Assembly: GCA_045531235.1 (NCBI GenBank)
Contig: JAZSDQ010000062.1
Location: forward strand, 1 to 53,009
Direction: 5' to 3'
Source: RGIG5579 sp045531235
GTDB taxonomy: Bacteria; Bacillota; Clostridia; Oscillospirales; SIG627
DNA length: 53,009 nt
The notes under the pieces are model-generated. The model saw only the letters and a program-made list of their open reading frames with translations, was not told the origin of the DNA and did not search any database. Shown piece after piece: positions 8,463 through 17,632 of this stretch. A program made the position numbers and the translations under genes. Positions within the stretch are counted from its first letter, which is position 1. Every line of letters starts with the position of its first letter.

Positions 8463-9177
8463 AGTTATCCTCCATTAGGGATAATAAAAATTGTTCTTCT
8501 TTTTCTTCTTGTAAGACATCAAGCTTTGCATTAATCCTTCCTTCTTTTTTTGTACGGACTTTGTTAAGCAATGCCTTCCAATAACGTTTTATAACAGAGT
8601 TTGTATTTTTTGGCAAATATTCGCCAAATTTATAAAAAAAATCATCTTGTTTTCTAATTATCTTGTCATATGTGGCGCAGAACACGGGAAAAAATTTATC
8701 GTTTTCAAAAACTACAGTTTCTTCATAAACGCGAAAGCCGTTTTCGTACAAAAATTTTCTGAGATAAGCTTCCCTGCTCATTGGTTGCAAAATGAAAGTA
8801 ATGCCTGCAGAGATCGACGAGATGCCTCTCTCCAGAATTCCGGAAATCGTTTCTCCCCCCATACCTGCAATAACGTACACGTCAGGGTTGTAGCATGTCG
8901 TATTATCAATGCCATCAGTGAGTAAAAAGTCCGCAAGATGATCAACTTGTTCACGAACCAAGGCTTTTTTGGCTCGTTCCAAAGGAAAACAATTCAAATC
9001 GGTTACAACAACACGGGGGCAGTGACCGCTTTTTAACAGATAAAGAGGCAATGCGCCGTGATCGGATCCAACGTCACACACGACACAATCTTTCGGAACA
9101 CGCTCCGCAATTGCGAGAAGCCGTTCCGAAAGACAAGCCGAGTGGACCAATCCATTACTTGCAGGCAAGGTATGCAT
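8449..9177 (-). CDS. trmK: tRNA (adenine(22)-N1)-methyltransferase
   Basis: SAM-dependent methyltransferase of about 242 residues that makes m1A22 in bacterial tRNA. The SAM-binding motif I is VCDVGSDHGALPLYL, and motif IV is VIAGMGGETI, followed by LQPMSREAYLRKFLYENGF typical of TrmK/YqfN. The frame extends further upstream to 9330, but that part lies antiphase over the DUF1858 gene and has no family match, so the ATG at 9177 (MHTLPASN) is chosen. The ribosome site there is weak, and a TTG at 9150 is possible. It overlaps DUF1858 by 23 nt and nif3 by 14 nt. Confidence 0.88.
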   Translation of the reverse strand: MHTLPASNGLVHSACLSERLLAIAERVPKDCVVCDVGSDHGALPLYLLKSGHCPRVVVTDLNCFPLERAKKALVREQVDHLADFLLTDGIDNTTCYNPDVYVIAGMGGETISGILERGISSISAGITFILQPMSREAYLRKFLYENGFRVYEETVVFENDKFFPVFCATYDKIIRKQDDFFYKFGEYLPKNTNSVIKRYWKALLNKVRTKKEGRINAKLDVLQEEKEEQFLLSLMEDNCENL

Positions 9178-9358
9178 TGATCTTAGCAACCAATTCATCT
9201 GCATTGGTGCCATGAACAGCACATGCCTGAGCAATGCTCTCGCCGCGAGATGCAGGGCATCCCAAGCAGTGCATACCAATCTCGAAAAAGAACTGAGCAG
9301 TTCCCTGATCTGCATCGAGAATATCGCCAATAATGCTTTCTTTAGTTACAGAAGTCAT
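9155..9358 (-). CDS. DUF1858 domain small protein
   Basis: A 67-residue protein that is essentially a single DUF1858 domain, recognised by the start SVTKESIIGDILDADQGTAQ and the conserved CLGCPAS pair of cysteines (about residues 32 and 35) followed by GESIAQACAVHG. Members are small, probably cytosolic, and often linked to redox or hybrid-cluster proteins; the CxxC could bind metal or be redox active, but no function is established. It lies 3 nt after the pseudo-P-type ATPase gene and overlaps trmK. Confidence 0.88.
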   Translation of the reverse strand: MTSVTKESIIGDILDADQGTAQFFFEIGMHCLGCPASRGESIAQACAVHGTNADELVAKINAYLACK

Positions 9359-9361
9359 AGT

Positions 9362-12022
9362 TCATTCTCCTTTCAAATTATTATGAATCAAGCCCACAAG
9401 GGCAGAATCATCTTCTTTTTTCAAATATTTCATAAACTCCATCACAGCAGCAGGTAACACTGACAAAATCACGGAAAAAAATACCGGCCAAAAACGCAGA
9501 ACATATTCCTCCTTCTGCCAGAGAAATGTAATCTTTGGTGAAGAAAGCAATACCGTCACAACGGATGCTACTGCAAACGTAATCAATTCTGTTTTTCCAA
9601 ATTCTTTTATTTTTGTAAAAATAGAATTATCAAACTTTATAGACAACGAAGAAAAGTAGGAAGAAAACACCATTGTAATAAGCGCTGTCGCTGATGCTGT
9701 TAATGTGCTTCCCGAAGCATAAAGACCGATTCTATGGGAAAGCATAACCGCCAATGCCTGGGTCGATCCTACAATTAAAGGTATAATGATCAAAACCTGA
9801 AGCGAAGATACACGATCATCTTTCAAAACGCCTTTATTATTTTCAAGACGCGGCCCGGGCAATCGATGAAATATATTCACACCAAAGGGAATACACACTC
9901 CCAGTCCACCAAGAACCATCTGAAAAAGCGGAACAGGAGCTTCCCCATTGGCGGTAATACCAATAAATACACTTATTCCAAACGCCACCTGCAAAAGAAG
10001 GATATACTGCATAATGTGAACAATGTTTCTGTAAAAAATTCTGGCCCAATTGATGCAGAGCGGAACAAGCTCATATTTTTTCTCATTAAACAAAATGTCC
10101 GCGTTAAGACGCACAGCGTTTTGCTTCTCGTTACTACTAACAATTGAAATATCCGATTCCATTTGCGGAAGCGTTTCATAAATTCCTTCTGTCAGTGCAA
10201 CAGTAATGTTGCCATTATCTTTGTGGTACTTTATGATGCTTTGCTTCTCTTCAACGGGAAACCCGCAATAAGCTTTATACTTCTCTATATCAGCAATATA
10301 CACACCGCGATCCATTCTTTGATAGCTTTGATAAGACAATGCATACTGGTAATCATCCTCCCCGATAATAGAAACACTTTTTGCAAGAGCAGACACGGTT
10401 TCGGGATAATCATCAGTCAGCAAATAGGTATGTATTCCAGATTTTTGACAAGTATTAACAGCACTTGCAGAAGCAGCGCTGATTGGCGTAGAAAGTCCAA
10501 AAAGGCCAACGTAGGTCATATTGTGACACAAACTGCGCTGGTCACCCGTTGAAGGTGAAGACAATGAAAGAACTGCAACAGCTTCAATTTTTTCACAAAT
10601 GCCGGCAAGATGACGTGCATCAGCCTTCGTCTGCAAACGAATTGATGCGTTCATAGGGATAGACCTACCATTTTCCCAAATATAGTTGCAGCACGATAAA
10701 ACCGCCTTTTGTTTTCCGCGAATAATCAGCTTGTATTCGCCGTCCTTCATAACAAGCGCACAGGAATATCCATATTTAGAATCATAATCATAGTGGTTAA
10801 TATGCAAGTGACTGCGATAAAGCGTGGGCTTTTGCAACCCAATAGAGGCAGCAGCTGATAAAATTGCCTTTTCACCGTTCCATTCTTCCTTCTTTCCGGA
10901 ATAATAGACCTTCGAACTTTGAGCGAGCAGCAAATTTTCCAAAATCGGCGAGGCATGCTCCGGTTCAGTTTTAAATTCATAGAAAGCATTGCCAAGATAA
11001 TATGCGCCGGCCAAGGGATGAGAATAAAACAGATAGTCACCGGAATTTACAAAAACGCTATTGGCATCACAAAGTCGATCAACTGCGCCGGGATTACGGA
11101 GGATCACACCTTCACGAAACAGTTTAGCAGACATATATGCTATGGAAAGATCCGATAGATATTCAATGGCATCCGGGAAAGCAGCAATAACAAGAGCTAC
11201 CGAATAGTAAAAGGCATGGAACACATCATTTCCAAAAAAAACGCCCCAAACAAATAAAAAGAAACATGCAATAACCCAAACAAGCGAGATCTGCTTTTTT
11301 AGCTCCATTGCGGTTTCATAGATCGTAGGCTGAGCAGTGTTCTGCCTGGATACAGTGAAGTTTTGATTGTCAAAAACATTACGTCCAGTATTACAAACAA
11401 AAACTTTTGCACTGCCATGCAAAACAACACTTCCTGCAAAAAGTATGCATTCAAAATACGGAAGACCGCTCCCCTCCTCTTCGACCTCTTCGTGGCTACG
11501 CTTGAAAACAGGAATTCGTTTGCCTGTAACACTTGCTTCCAAAATTTTCAGGGCGCGGTGCTTTAAAATTATGCCATCGCAAGGCATAACATCCCCCTTC
11601 TCCAAAAGAAGAATATCTCCGGGAACCAATTCAAATTTTTCAACAGATCGTATTACTCCGGAACGGCGAACATGATATCTACTGCGCGAAAATCGTTCAA
11701 TTTTCTTCTTTACCGAAGAAACATAAAGATAGCTTCCTAGTGCAAAAAAAGCATATAGAGCAATAACCAGAATTCCAACACTGAGAGAATATATATTTCC
11801 GGTTTCCAAATAATCAAACAAACTGATAAGAAGAAACAGGACCATCATAATATCGCAAAAAACTCTTTTTAACAGTGCAATCCAAGTATTCTTCTTTTCA
11901 AAAAGAATATTCTCACCGAATTCTCTACGGTTCTGCATTACTTGTTCCGCTGTAAGTCCGCTTTCGGTATCGGTGCCGAGAATTTCGCAAAGCTTAGATA
12001 ACCCAACCTCAAGTAAATTCAT
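9362..12022 (-). CDS. P-type cation ATPase homologue with all catalytic motifs altered (pseudo-pump)
   Basis: An 886-residue protein with the complete type-II P-ATPase layout: N-terminal segment (GLTAEQVMQNRREFGEN), TM1-2 (about 48-100), A domain (about 103-240), TM3-4 (about 245-295), P and N domains (about 310-650) and C-terminal TM segments. The A domain aligns clearly (ELVPGDILLLEKGDVMPCDG). Every catalytic element differs: TGES is TGKR (Lys168), PEGL in TM4 is PDAI (283-286), the phosphorylated Asp in SDKTGTL is Asn326 in VNSGDYL, TGDH is TDDY (536-539), and TGDGVND is LTEGIYE. Known mechanism says it cannot form the aspartyl phosphate, so transport is unlikely. The intact 2.66-kb frame argues against a decaying pseudogene. 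It sits 8 nt after the clpE-like gene and 3 nt before DUF1858. Role unknown; it may act as a membrane scaffold or sensor. Confidence 0.88.
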   Translation of the reverse strand: MNLLEVGLSKLCEILGTDTESGLTAEQVMQNRREFGENILFEKKNTWIALLKRVFCDIMMVLFLLISLFDYLETGNIYSLSVGILVIALYAFFALGSYLYVSSVKKKIERFSRSRYHVRRSGVIRSVEKFELVPGDILLLEKGDVMPCDGIILKHRALKILEASVTGKRIPVFKRSHEEVEEEGSGLPYFECILFAGSVVLHGSAKVFVCNTGRNVFDNQNFTVSRQNTAQPTIYETAMELKKQISLVWVIACFFLFVWGVFFGNDVFHAFYYSVALVIAAFPDAIEYLSDLSIAYMSAKLFREGVILRNPGAVDRLCDANSVFVNSGDYLFYSHPLAGAYYLGNAFYEFKTEPEHASPILENLLLAQSSKVYYSGKKEEWNGEKAILSAAASIGLQKPTLYRSHLHINHYDYDSKYGYSCALVMKDGEYKLIIRGKQKAVLSCCNYIWENGRSIPMNASIRLQTKADARHLAGICEKIEAVAVLSLSSPSTGDQRSLCHNMTYVGLFGLSTPISAASASAVNTCQKSGIHTYLLTDDYPETVSALAKSVSIIGEDDYQYALSYQSYQRMDRGVYIADIEKYKAYCGFPVEEKQSIIKYHKDNGNITVALTEGIYETLPQMESDISIVSSNEKQNAVRLNADILFNEKKYELVPLCINWARIFYRNIVHIMQYILLLQVAFGISVFIGITANGEAPVPLFQMVLGGLGVCIPFGVNIFHRLPGPRLENNKGVLKDDRVSSLQVLIIIPLIVGSTQALAVMLSHRIGLYASGSTLTASATALITMVFSSYFSSLSIKFDNSIFTKIKEFGKTELITFAVASVVTVLLSSPKITFLWQKEEYVLRFWPVFFSVILSVLPAAVMEFMKYLKKEDDSALVGLIHNNLKGE

Positions 12023-12030
12023 TGTACCTC

Positions 12031-14292
12031 TTAATTCAAGTGAATTTGAATACTCCCGTCTTTAACAGAAATTTTAATTTTAGCAAGATGTCCGTCACGG
12101 TCGGAAACAATCGCGTCAGCAATCTTATCTTCAACATTCGTTTGTAAAAAACGCGCCATATTTCTGGCACCGAACTTCTCGCTAAAAGATTCAGCTGCTA
12201 CAAACTCAACAACATCCTTGCCAAAGGACAATGTTAAACATTTTTCAGCCATAGCAGTCTTCAATTCAGACAAGCGGAGCTCAGCAATCTTTTCAAAACT
12301 CTCGCGCGAAAGCTTTGAAAAAGTAATAATTTCGTCAACACGGTTAATAAATTCAGGTCTCAAGAAGTTTTCGAGGCCTTTTATTGTGCGGGACTCATCC
12401 CCTTCTGTAAGAGAATGACCGAATCCGGTTACACCGCTTTTCACCTGACTGCCGGCATTGGTTGTCATAACAATTACGGTGTTTTCAAAATTGATTTCTT
12501 TGCCGTGTGCGTCGCTTACTCTTCCATCATCAAGGATCTGCAAAAGAATATTGAGGACATCGGGATGAGCCTTTTCAATTTCATCAAAAAGAACAACAGA
12601 ATAAGGCTTGCGACGAATTTTTTCCGTTAGTTGCCCCGCATCGTCATATCCAACATACCCGGGAGGAGAACCTATAATGCGGGAAACGGAATGTTTTTCC
12701 ATGAATTCTGACATATCCAAGCGAATCAAGGATTCAGTAGAATCAAACAAAGTGGATGCCAAAAACTTCACAAGCTCTGTTTTTCCAACACCGGTTGGCC
12801 CTGCAAAAATAAAGCTCGCAGGCTTCTTTTTAACGCTGATCCCGGCGCGATGGCGCTTAATTGCGCGGCAAACAGCATCTACCGCTTTTTCCTGCCCAAC
12901 GATATGCTTAGACAATATTTCCTTTAAAGTAGAAATCTTCTCAAATTCATTTTCAGAAATATTTGCAGCAGGAATTCCAGTCCAAGTTTCAATTACTCGC
13001 GCAATGTCCTCTATACCTAGGGAGATCTCATCTCTTTGACGCGACAAACTATCCAATTCTTCTCTCTTACGGATCTCAGAAAGTTTCAACTCGGCAAGAC
13101 GAGCGTATGTGCTGTCATCAGGCTCGGTAACTGCTTCTAACGCTTCTTTTTCAGAGCTAAGATTCGAAAGTTCTCTTACAAGTGAGTCAATTCTATTAAT
13201 AATCAAGCTATCGATCGATTTTTTTGAACATGCTTCATCCAATACATCGATCGCTTTATCGGGAAGAAAGCGATCAGTGATATACCGCTCCGAGAGAGCG
13301 ACCGTAGTCTTTAAAACCGATTCCGGGATAGAAAGACCATGAAATTTTTCATAGTGGCTTTTAATGCCTCTTAAAATCTCAACAGTTCTTTCAACCGTAG
13401 GCTCATCCACGGAGACAGGTTGAAAACGACGCTCAAGTGCTTGATCCTTCTCAATATATTTTCGGTATTCAGCAAGAGTGGTAGCTCCAATAATCTGGAT
13501 TTCGCCTCTGGACAACGCAGGTTTTAAAATATTCGCACAACTCATTCCGCCTTCGGAATCTCCTGCACCGACAATAGTGTGAATTTCATCAATAACGAGA
13601 ATAATATTGCCAAGTTTTTTTACTTCTTCAACCAAAGATTTAACTCGACTTTCAAACTGCCCACGAAAATGTGTTCCAGCCACAAGAGCTGTAAGATCCA
13701 GAAGAAACACCTCTTTATCCAAAAGGCGTACAGGAACCTTTGCATCAGCAATACGTTGGGCCAAAAGCTCTGCAATGGCAGTTTTGCCAACGCCAGGTTC
13801 TCCAATGAGACACGGATTGTTTTTTTGTCTGCGACAAAGAATCTGTACCACGCGATCCAATTCCTTATCTCTTCCAATAACTCGATCGAGTTCGCCTTTT
13901 TTTGCACGATGAGTTAAATTGATACAGTAGCCATCCAACATCTTACCATGCTTCTTTTTGGTACTATCTTTCTCTTTTTGTGATGACTTTTCTTCGGACT
14001 TTTCACTCTCAGCGGGAACAGGCATAGCACCGCCGAAAAGCGAATTGATATCCATAGCCATAGCACCGCTTTCAGCACCGCCAAACCCCTCCATCATCTG
14101 CCCCATTTGTTCTTCGAGCATATCCATATCATCGTCTTTCATTCCCATTTTTTCCATAAAATCAGAAAAAGGCTTAATATTTAATTCCTTGGCGCAGCGA
14201 AAGCAGAGTCCTTGTGATGTGACCTTATCCCCTTGTATATTATTGATATAGATTACAGCAGGACGTTCTTTGCAACGTGAACACATTTTCAT
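12031..14292 (-). CDS. clpE: ClpE-type ATP-dependent Clp unfoldase with N-terminal zinc finger
   Basis: A 753-residue Hsp100 AAA+ unfoldase. An N-terminal zinc finger (Cys4, Cys7, Cys30, Cys33), as in ClpE, replaces the usual Clp N-domain. A Met-rich, acidic linker (about 46-90) and a charged Ser/Lys/Glu segment (about 93-116) follow. AAA-1 has Walker A GEPGVGKT (164-171) and Walker B LVIDEIH; a coiled-coil middle region follows; AAA-2 has GPTGVGKT and LFDEIEKAH. It should feed substrates to ClpP; GVTGFG is the candidate ClpP-docking loop. It follows pgsA by 24 nt and precedes the pseudo-ATPase by 8 nt. No CtsR box was recognised. ClpC is the alternative, but the finger favours ClpE. Confidence 0.87.
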   Translation of the reverse strand: MKMCSRCKERPAVIYINNIQGDKVTSQGLCFRCAKELNIKPFSDFMEKMGMKDDDMDMLEEQMGQMMEGFGGAESGAMAMDINSLFGGAMPVPAESEKSEEKSSQKEKDSTKKKHGKMLDGYCINLTHRAKKGELDRVIGRDKELDRVVQILCRRQKNNPCLIGEPGVGKTAIAELLAQRIADAKVPVRLLDKEVFLLDLTALVAGTHFRGQFESRVKSLVEEVKKLGNIILVIDEIHTIVGAGDSEGGMSCANILKPALSRGEIQIIGATTLAEYRKYIEKDQALERRFQPVSVDEPTVERTVEILRGIKSHYEKFHGLSIPESVLKTTVALSERYITDRFLPDKAIDVLDEACSKKSIDSLIINRIDSLVRELSNLSSEKEALEAVTEPDDSTYARLAELKLSEIRKREELDSLSRQRDEISLGIEDIARVIETWTGIPAANISENEFEKISTLKEILSKHIVGQEKAVDAVCRAIKRHRAGISVKKKPASFIFAGPTGVGKTELVKFLASTLFDSTESLIRLDMSEFMEKHSVSRIIGSPPGYVGYDDAGQLTEKIRRKPYSVVLFDEIEKAHPDVLNILLQILDDGRVSDAHGKEINFENTVIVMTTNAGSQVKSGVTGFGHSLTEGDESRTIKGLENFLRPEFINRVDEIITFSKLSRESFEKIAELRLSELKTAMAEKCLTLSFGKDVVEFVAAESFSEKFGARNMARFLQTNVEDKIADAIVSDRDGHLAKIKISVKDGSIQIHLN

Positions 14293-14316
14293 AATAGAAT
14301 GCTACCTCATTAAAAA

Positions 14317-14931
14317 CTATTTTAACTTTTTTTCTTTGATGATCGCTTCTTTTGTGGATTCAATCTGTGTAGCATAATTGAACACATATAGAACAAACGC
14401 CATCAGCATAACCAAAATCAGAACAATACATAACGCATCGAAAAACAAAGAGTTGCCAACACCCGTCACCGGAAAGAAGTGAACTGTGCATATCAAAACA
14501 TACCAAACAACGGTTGCAAGTTTTCCGCACCACCCGGCAGATACATAAAATTTACTTTTAGCCATAATCAAGTAGGCACCTATGATCATTAGAATTTCTT
14601 TTGTTATGATTATGGCAGCAAGGATTACAAACGGTCCCCTGAATTCAATCGCCAAACAGACGGTGACGGCTAGCTCTAAAAGCTTGTCAGCGAAAGGATC
14701 GAGTAGTTTACCAATATCAGTGATCCAATGATTTCTACGTGCCAAGTAGCCATCCAACGCATCACTAAATCCGGCTAAAAGGAAAACACAACCGGAAAAC
14801 ACAAGCGGATTACTGCCACTTCCAAATGAAAGCAAGCCAAAGAAAGACAGGACATAAACAGGAATCAAAATAATACGAATAACAGTAATTATATTTGGAA
14901 TATGTTCTTTTTTAAAACGAAAAGAGCTCAT
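14317..14931 (-). CDS. pgsA: CDP-diacylglycerol--glycerol-3-phosphate 3-phosphatidyltransferase
   Basis: Membrane enzyme of 204 residues that makes phosphatidylglycerol phosphate from CDP-diacylglycerol and glycerol-3-phosphate. The CDP-alcohol phosphotransferase motif D-x2-DG-x2-AR-x8-G-x3-D-x3-D is complete, running from DALDGYLAR to LLDPFAD. Several TM helices are visible. The ATG at 14931 is chosen because AAAGGA lies 6 nt upstream; an earlier in-frame ATG at 14946 has no such site. It follows cvpA by 16 nt. Confidence 0.93.
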   Translation of the reverse strand: MSSFRFKKEHIPNIITVIRIILIPVYVLSFFGLLSFGSGSNPLVFSGCVFLLAGFSDALDGYLARRNHWITDIGKLLDPFADKLLELAVTVCLAIEFRGPFVILAAIIITKEILMIIGAYLIMAKSKFYVSAGWCGKLATVVWYVLICTVHFFPVTGVGNSLFFDALCIVLILVMLMAFVLYVFNYATQIESTKEAIIKEKKLK

Positions 14932-14947
14932 TTTATATCCTTTCATC

Positions 14948-15658
14948 TCATTTTATAGCAAAAAATCCTAGTAAATCAATCTTTGATAAAGTGCGAACCA
15001 GATAAGTTTTTTCAACGTCAAATTCATTAACAAATTGTATCTTGTTCCCCTGCAAAGCAGGTTCAAGATACGAAAAAGCACCTGAAAGCACAAGGGATAA
15101 AAACAATCCCCAAACCACGCCCATTAATAACCCAAGAGTCTTGTTTGAAAAATTAAGGACTGGAAGCTTAGCCACTAGATTAAGAGCTTTTACAGCCAAT
15201 CGAATTGCAATGGATAAAACTATGAATAATGCAATATAGGCAATTGCGAATCCAACAGTATCAGAGATTGGTTGAATAACATAATTTGATACGCTCTCTA
15301 ACATGTTTTCGCCTAGCGTATCCCCCTTGGCAACTAGCAATTCCTTCACGCTTTCCGACGAAAAACCAAAACGAGACAAAATATCATCACATGACGCGGG
15401 CAATGCACTAAAATCAAGGTTTTCCACAGTTGTGCCGATTCGAGCGGAAAGAGCTGTTAGTAAGTACTTTTCCATAATTGGAAAAATAAACTTTTCGCCC
15501 AACCATCTTCCAATAGGATTAGCAAGAATAGAAGACAAGATGAAAGCAGCAACGCTACCAAAAAGGCCAAAGAAAGACTTAATAAAGCCGTTCTTATGTC
15601 CACCCCAAACACAGAGAAGAAGAACAATCAAAATTATTGCATCAACCAAGATGTTCAT
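14948..15658 (-). CDS. CvpA family membrane protein
   Basis: A 236-residue protein with a CvpA-like N-terminal domain (NILVDAIILIVLLLCVWGGH, then KNGFIKSFFGLFGSVAAF) and further TM segments around residues 140-200. CvpA-family proteins are membrane proteins needed for colicin V export in E. coli and for envelope stress tolerance; the mechanism is unresolved. The ATG at 15658 is used because GGAGG lies 6 nt upstream. Its ribosome site falls within the end of the DUF5711 gene, whose stop is at 15675, so the two are tightly packed. Confidence 0.85.
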   Translation of the reverse strand: MNILVDAIILIVLLLCVWGGHKNGFIKSFFGLFGSVAAFILSSILANPIGRWLGEKFIFPIMEKYLLTALSARIGTTVENLDFSALPASCDDILSRFGFSSESVKELLVAKGDTLGENMLESVSNYVIQPISDTVGFAIAYIALFIVLSIAIRLAVKALNLVAKLPVLNFSNKTLGLLMGVVWGLFLSLVLSGAFSYLEPALQGNKIQFVNEFDVEKTYLVRTLSKIDLLGFFAIK

Positions 15659-15674
15659 ATCCATCCTCCATAAT

Positions 15675-16835
15675 TCAATCAAAAATACGAATATCTGCAA
15701 CAGTATCGGAACAGAGTATCACACAATCCTGCGATAGGACACCAATATCTGTATAATCACCGGAAAGAGGAATTTCCCTGAACTCTTCCCCGCTCCTCAT
15801 AATCACAAGGCCTGTATATGTTAACACATAAACGGTCTCATCAAAAACCTCTATATCTCTGATTTGAACAGAAAACTGCCGTGACAAAATTTCACTTGCA
15901 TTGCGATCAAATACTCGAACACGGTAACTAACGCCCACAGAAAGTTCATCTTGAACTACAGCAGAAATTTCATTCCCGTAGCGAATCATTTTAATGCTAT
16001 TATCAGAAAAATTAACACGATTTTTTATTTCGCCACCCTCAACACTGCATAGACCGAGATCAGTTAAAAGCAACGTACCATTTTGATCCGTCGAGTAAGA
16101 AAACGGCATTTCCTCTTGAATGGTCAGAGTAGAAAGTGGCTCGTTTTTTCCAATCTTAAGCTCAATCAGATCTGAAATCAAGGAACCGTCATCTACATGA
16201 ATTGCTGAGATGGTAAGAATACCTCGATCAGAAATCTGCGCATCGACAGCAAACTTTTCAGAAGAAAACCACTGCTGAATTTGCTTAAAATTATGATCAT
16301 AAACAAGCACCGCGGAATGGTATGATTTTTCTGAAGTCACAACACAAAAGTCGCCATCACCGTTTACACCGGCAGACTGAATAACATAATCAAAGGTCTT
16401 TTCAAAAAGCAAAGCAAATGAATTGTAAACCCTTAATTGATATCCGCCAAGATCATATACGATAAGGTACTTGTCTCCACAAACACAGGTTGGGTTTGAC
16501 ATAGTAAAGGAGTCAGTCATGACCGCACTGCCTCTACGATCATACAACGTAACACCGCTTTGGTTAGCAATGGCAAGATCCCCGCGAAAAACATAAAAAC
16601 GGTTTTCAGAATCAGAATTATAATAAACAACTCCTTCTTCTGAAAAAGCACCTGAGGAAGAAAAGTCAAGATATTTGATCAAATACCGAAGATTTTCAAT
16701 GGTAATATCATTTTCAAACAAAACAAACCCGCCTAAAAGAAATACCACTAAAACAGACAGTGCAATAAATTTATAAAGCCTAAATTTTTTTGCTTTTTTT
16801 TCAGAACGGCTTTCAGATATTTTTTCGTTCTCCAT
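15675..16835 (-). CDS. DUF5711 family membrane-anchored protein
   Basis: A 386-residue protein with a basic cytosolic start (KKAKKFRLYK), one TM helix (about 24-42) and a large predicted extracytoplasmic domain made of repeating beta-rich segments, suggesting a propeller (for example VYDLGGYQLRVYNS, VLVYDHNFKQIQQW). This is the pattern of DUF5711 proteins of Clostridia, whose function is unknown. It lies between truA (44-nt gap) and cvpA. The family name is from pattern recognition, not a search. Confidence 0.7.
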   Translation of the reverse strand: MENEKISESRSEKKAKKFRLYKFIALSVLVVFLLGGFVLFENDITIENLRYLIKYLDFSSSGAFSEEGVVYYNSDSENRFYVFRGDLAIANQSGVTLYDRRGSAVMTDSFTMSNPTCVCGDKYLIVYDLGGYQLRVYNSFALLFEKTFDYVIQSAGVNGDGDFCVVTSEKSYHSAVLVYDHNFKQIQQWFSSEKFAVDAQISDRGILTISAIHVDDGSLISDLIELKIGKNEPLSTLTIQEEMPFSYSTDQNGTLLLTDLGLCSVEGGEIKNRVNFSDNSIKMIRYGNEISAVVQDELSVGVSYRVRVFDRNASEILSRQFSVQIRDIEVFDETVYVLTYTGLVIMRSGEEFREIPLSGDYTDIGVLSQDCVILCSDTVADIRIFD

Positions 16836-16879
16836 CCAGCAGTACCCCCTTCATTATTTTTGTTCATTTATTTCATAGC

Positions 16880-17632
16880 TTAATCAGAAATAACAGAAAG
16901 ATCGTAGTAAACCTTTTCAAGATAAAGACCTTGGGGCGGAACAGTTATCCCGGCAAGTGTCCTATCCTTGAGTTTTATTATCTCGGGAATTGTTTTATTA
17001 AGCTTATTTAAATCTGCGTAAATAAGCGTTCCAACCATAATACGAACCATATTATATAAGAAACCGTTTCCTGTGACAGAAAAACGAATAATGTCGTTAT
17101 CTCTTTCAACGGAACAAGAGGAAATTTTTCGCACAGTGTCTTCAATTACAGATCCTGTCGCCATAAAAGCGGAAAAATCATGTTCACCAACAAAACTCTG
17201 CGCAAAATTATCCATATTTTCGGCATTCAGTCTCACCGGCCAAAATCCTGCACGATTGCATTCAAAAGGAGAACGCAACGGCGAATTCAAAAGCCGATAG
17301 ACGTATGTTTTTCCACGACAGGAAAAACGCGCATGGAAATCAGTGGGAACCGCAATCGCTTCCCTTACAGCAATATCATGCGGAAGCAAAGCATTAAGGG
17401 CAAGCGGCAAACGATCCAAAGGAAATGAGAAAGGAAGGTCAAAATGACAAACAAACCTTTTAGCGTGCACTCCGGCATCGGTACGACTACAGCCAAAAAC
17501 CGTTACATCTGTCTTAAAAAGCTGAGCGAGCGCTTTTTGGATCTCTTCTTGTATCGTTACTGCGTTATTTTGAATTTGCCAGCCATGATAATTTGTACCG
17601 TCATAACCCAAAACAAGAGCTACTCGCTTCAT
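16880..17632 (-). CDS. truA: tRNA pseudouridine(38-40) synthase
   Basis: TruA of 250 residues converts uridines 38-40 of the anticodon stem to pseudouridine. The catalytic Asp lies in GCSRTDAGVHA, and the N-terminus LGYDGTNYHGWQIQ is diagnostic; RVNALLP-type and LYNMVRIMVG motifs are also present. The ATG at 17632 overlaps the ecfT stop as ATGA. An open frame extends upstream to 17710, but is antiphase to ecfT and lacks family similarity. ecfT-truA adjacency is common in Firmicutes. Confidence 0.96.
   Translation of the reverse strand: MKRVALVLGYDGTNYHGWQIQNNAVTIQEEIQKALAQLFKTDVTVFGCSRTDAGVHAKRFVCHFDLPFSFPLDRLPLALNALLPHDIAVREAIAVPTDFHARFSCRGKTYVYRLLNSPLRSPFECNRAGFWPVRLNAENMDNFAQSFVGEHDFSAFMATGSVIEDTVRKISSCSVERDNDIIRFSVTGNGFLYNMVRIMVGTLIYADLNKLNKTIPEIIKLKDRTLAGITVPPQGLYLEKVYYDLSVISD

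Noticed and set aside
9178..9330. N-terminal extension of trmK
   Set aside because: This part overlaps DUF1858 in another frame and has no similarity to TrmK, which normally begins near the SERL segment.
9362..12022. Functional calcium-type P-ATPase
   Set aside because: The phosphorylation Asp and the TGE Glu are both replaced, so normal pumping is not credible despite the clear homology.
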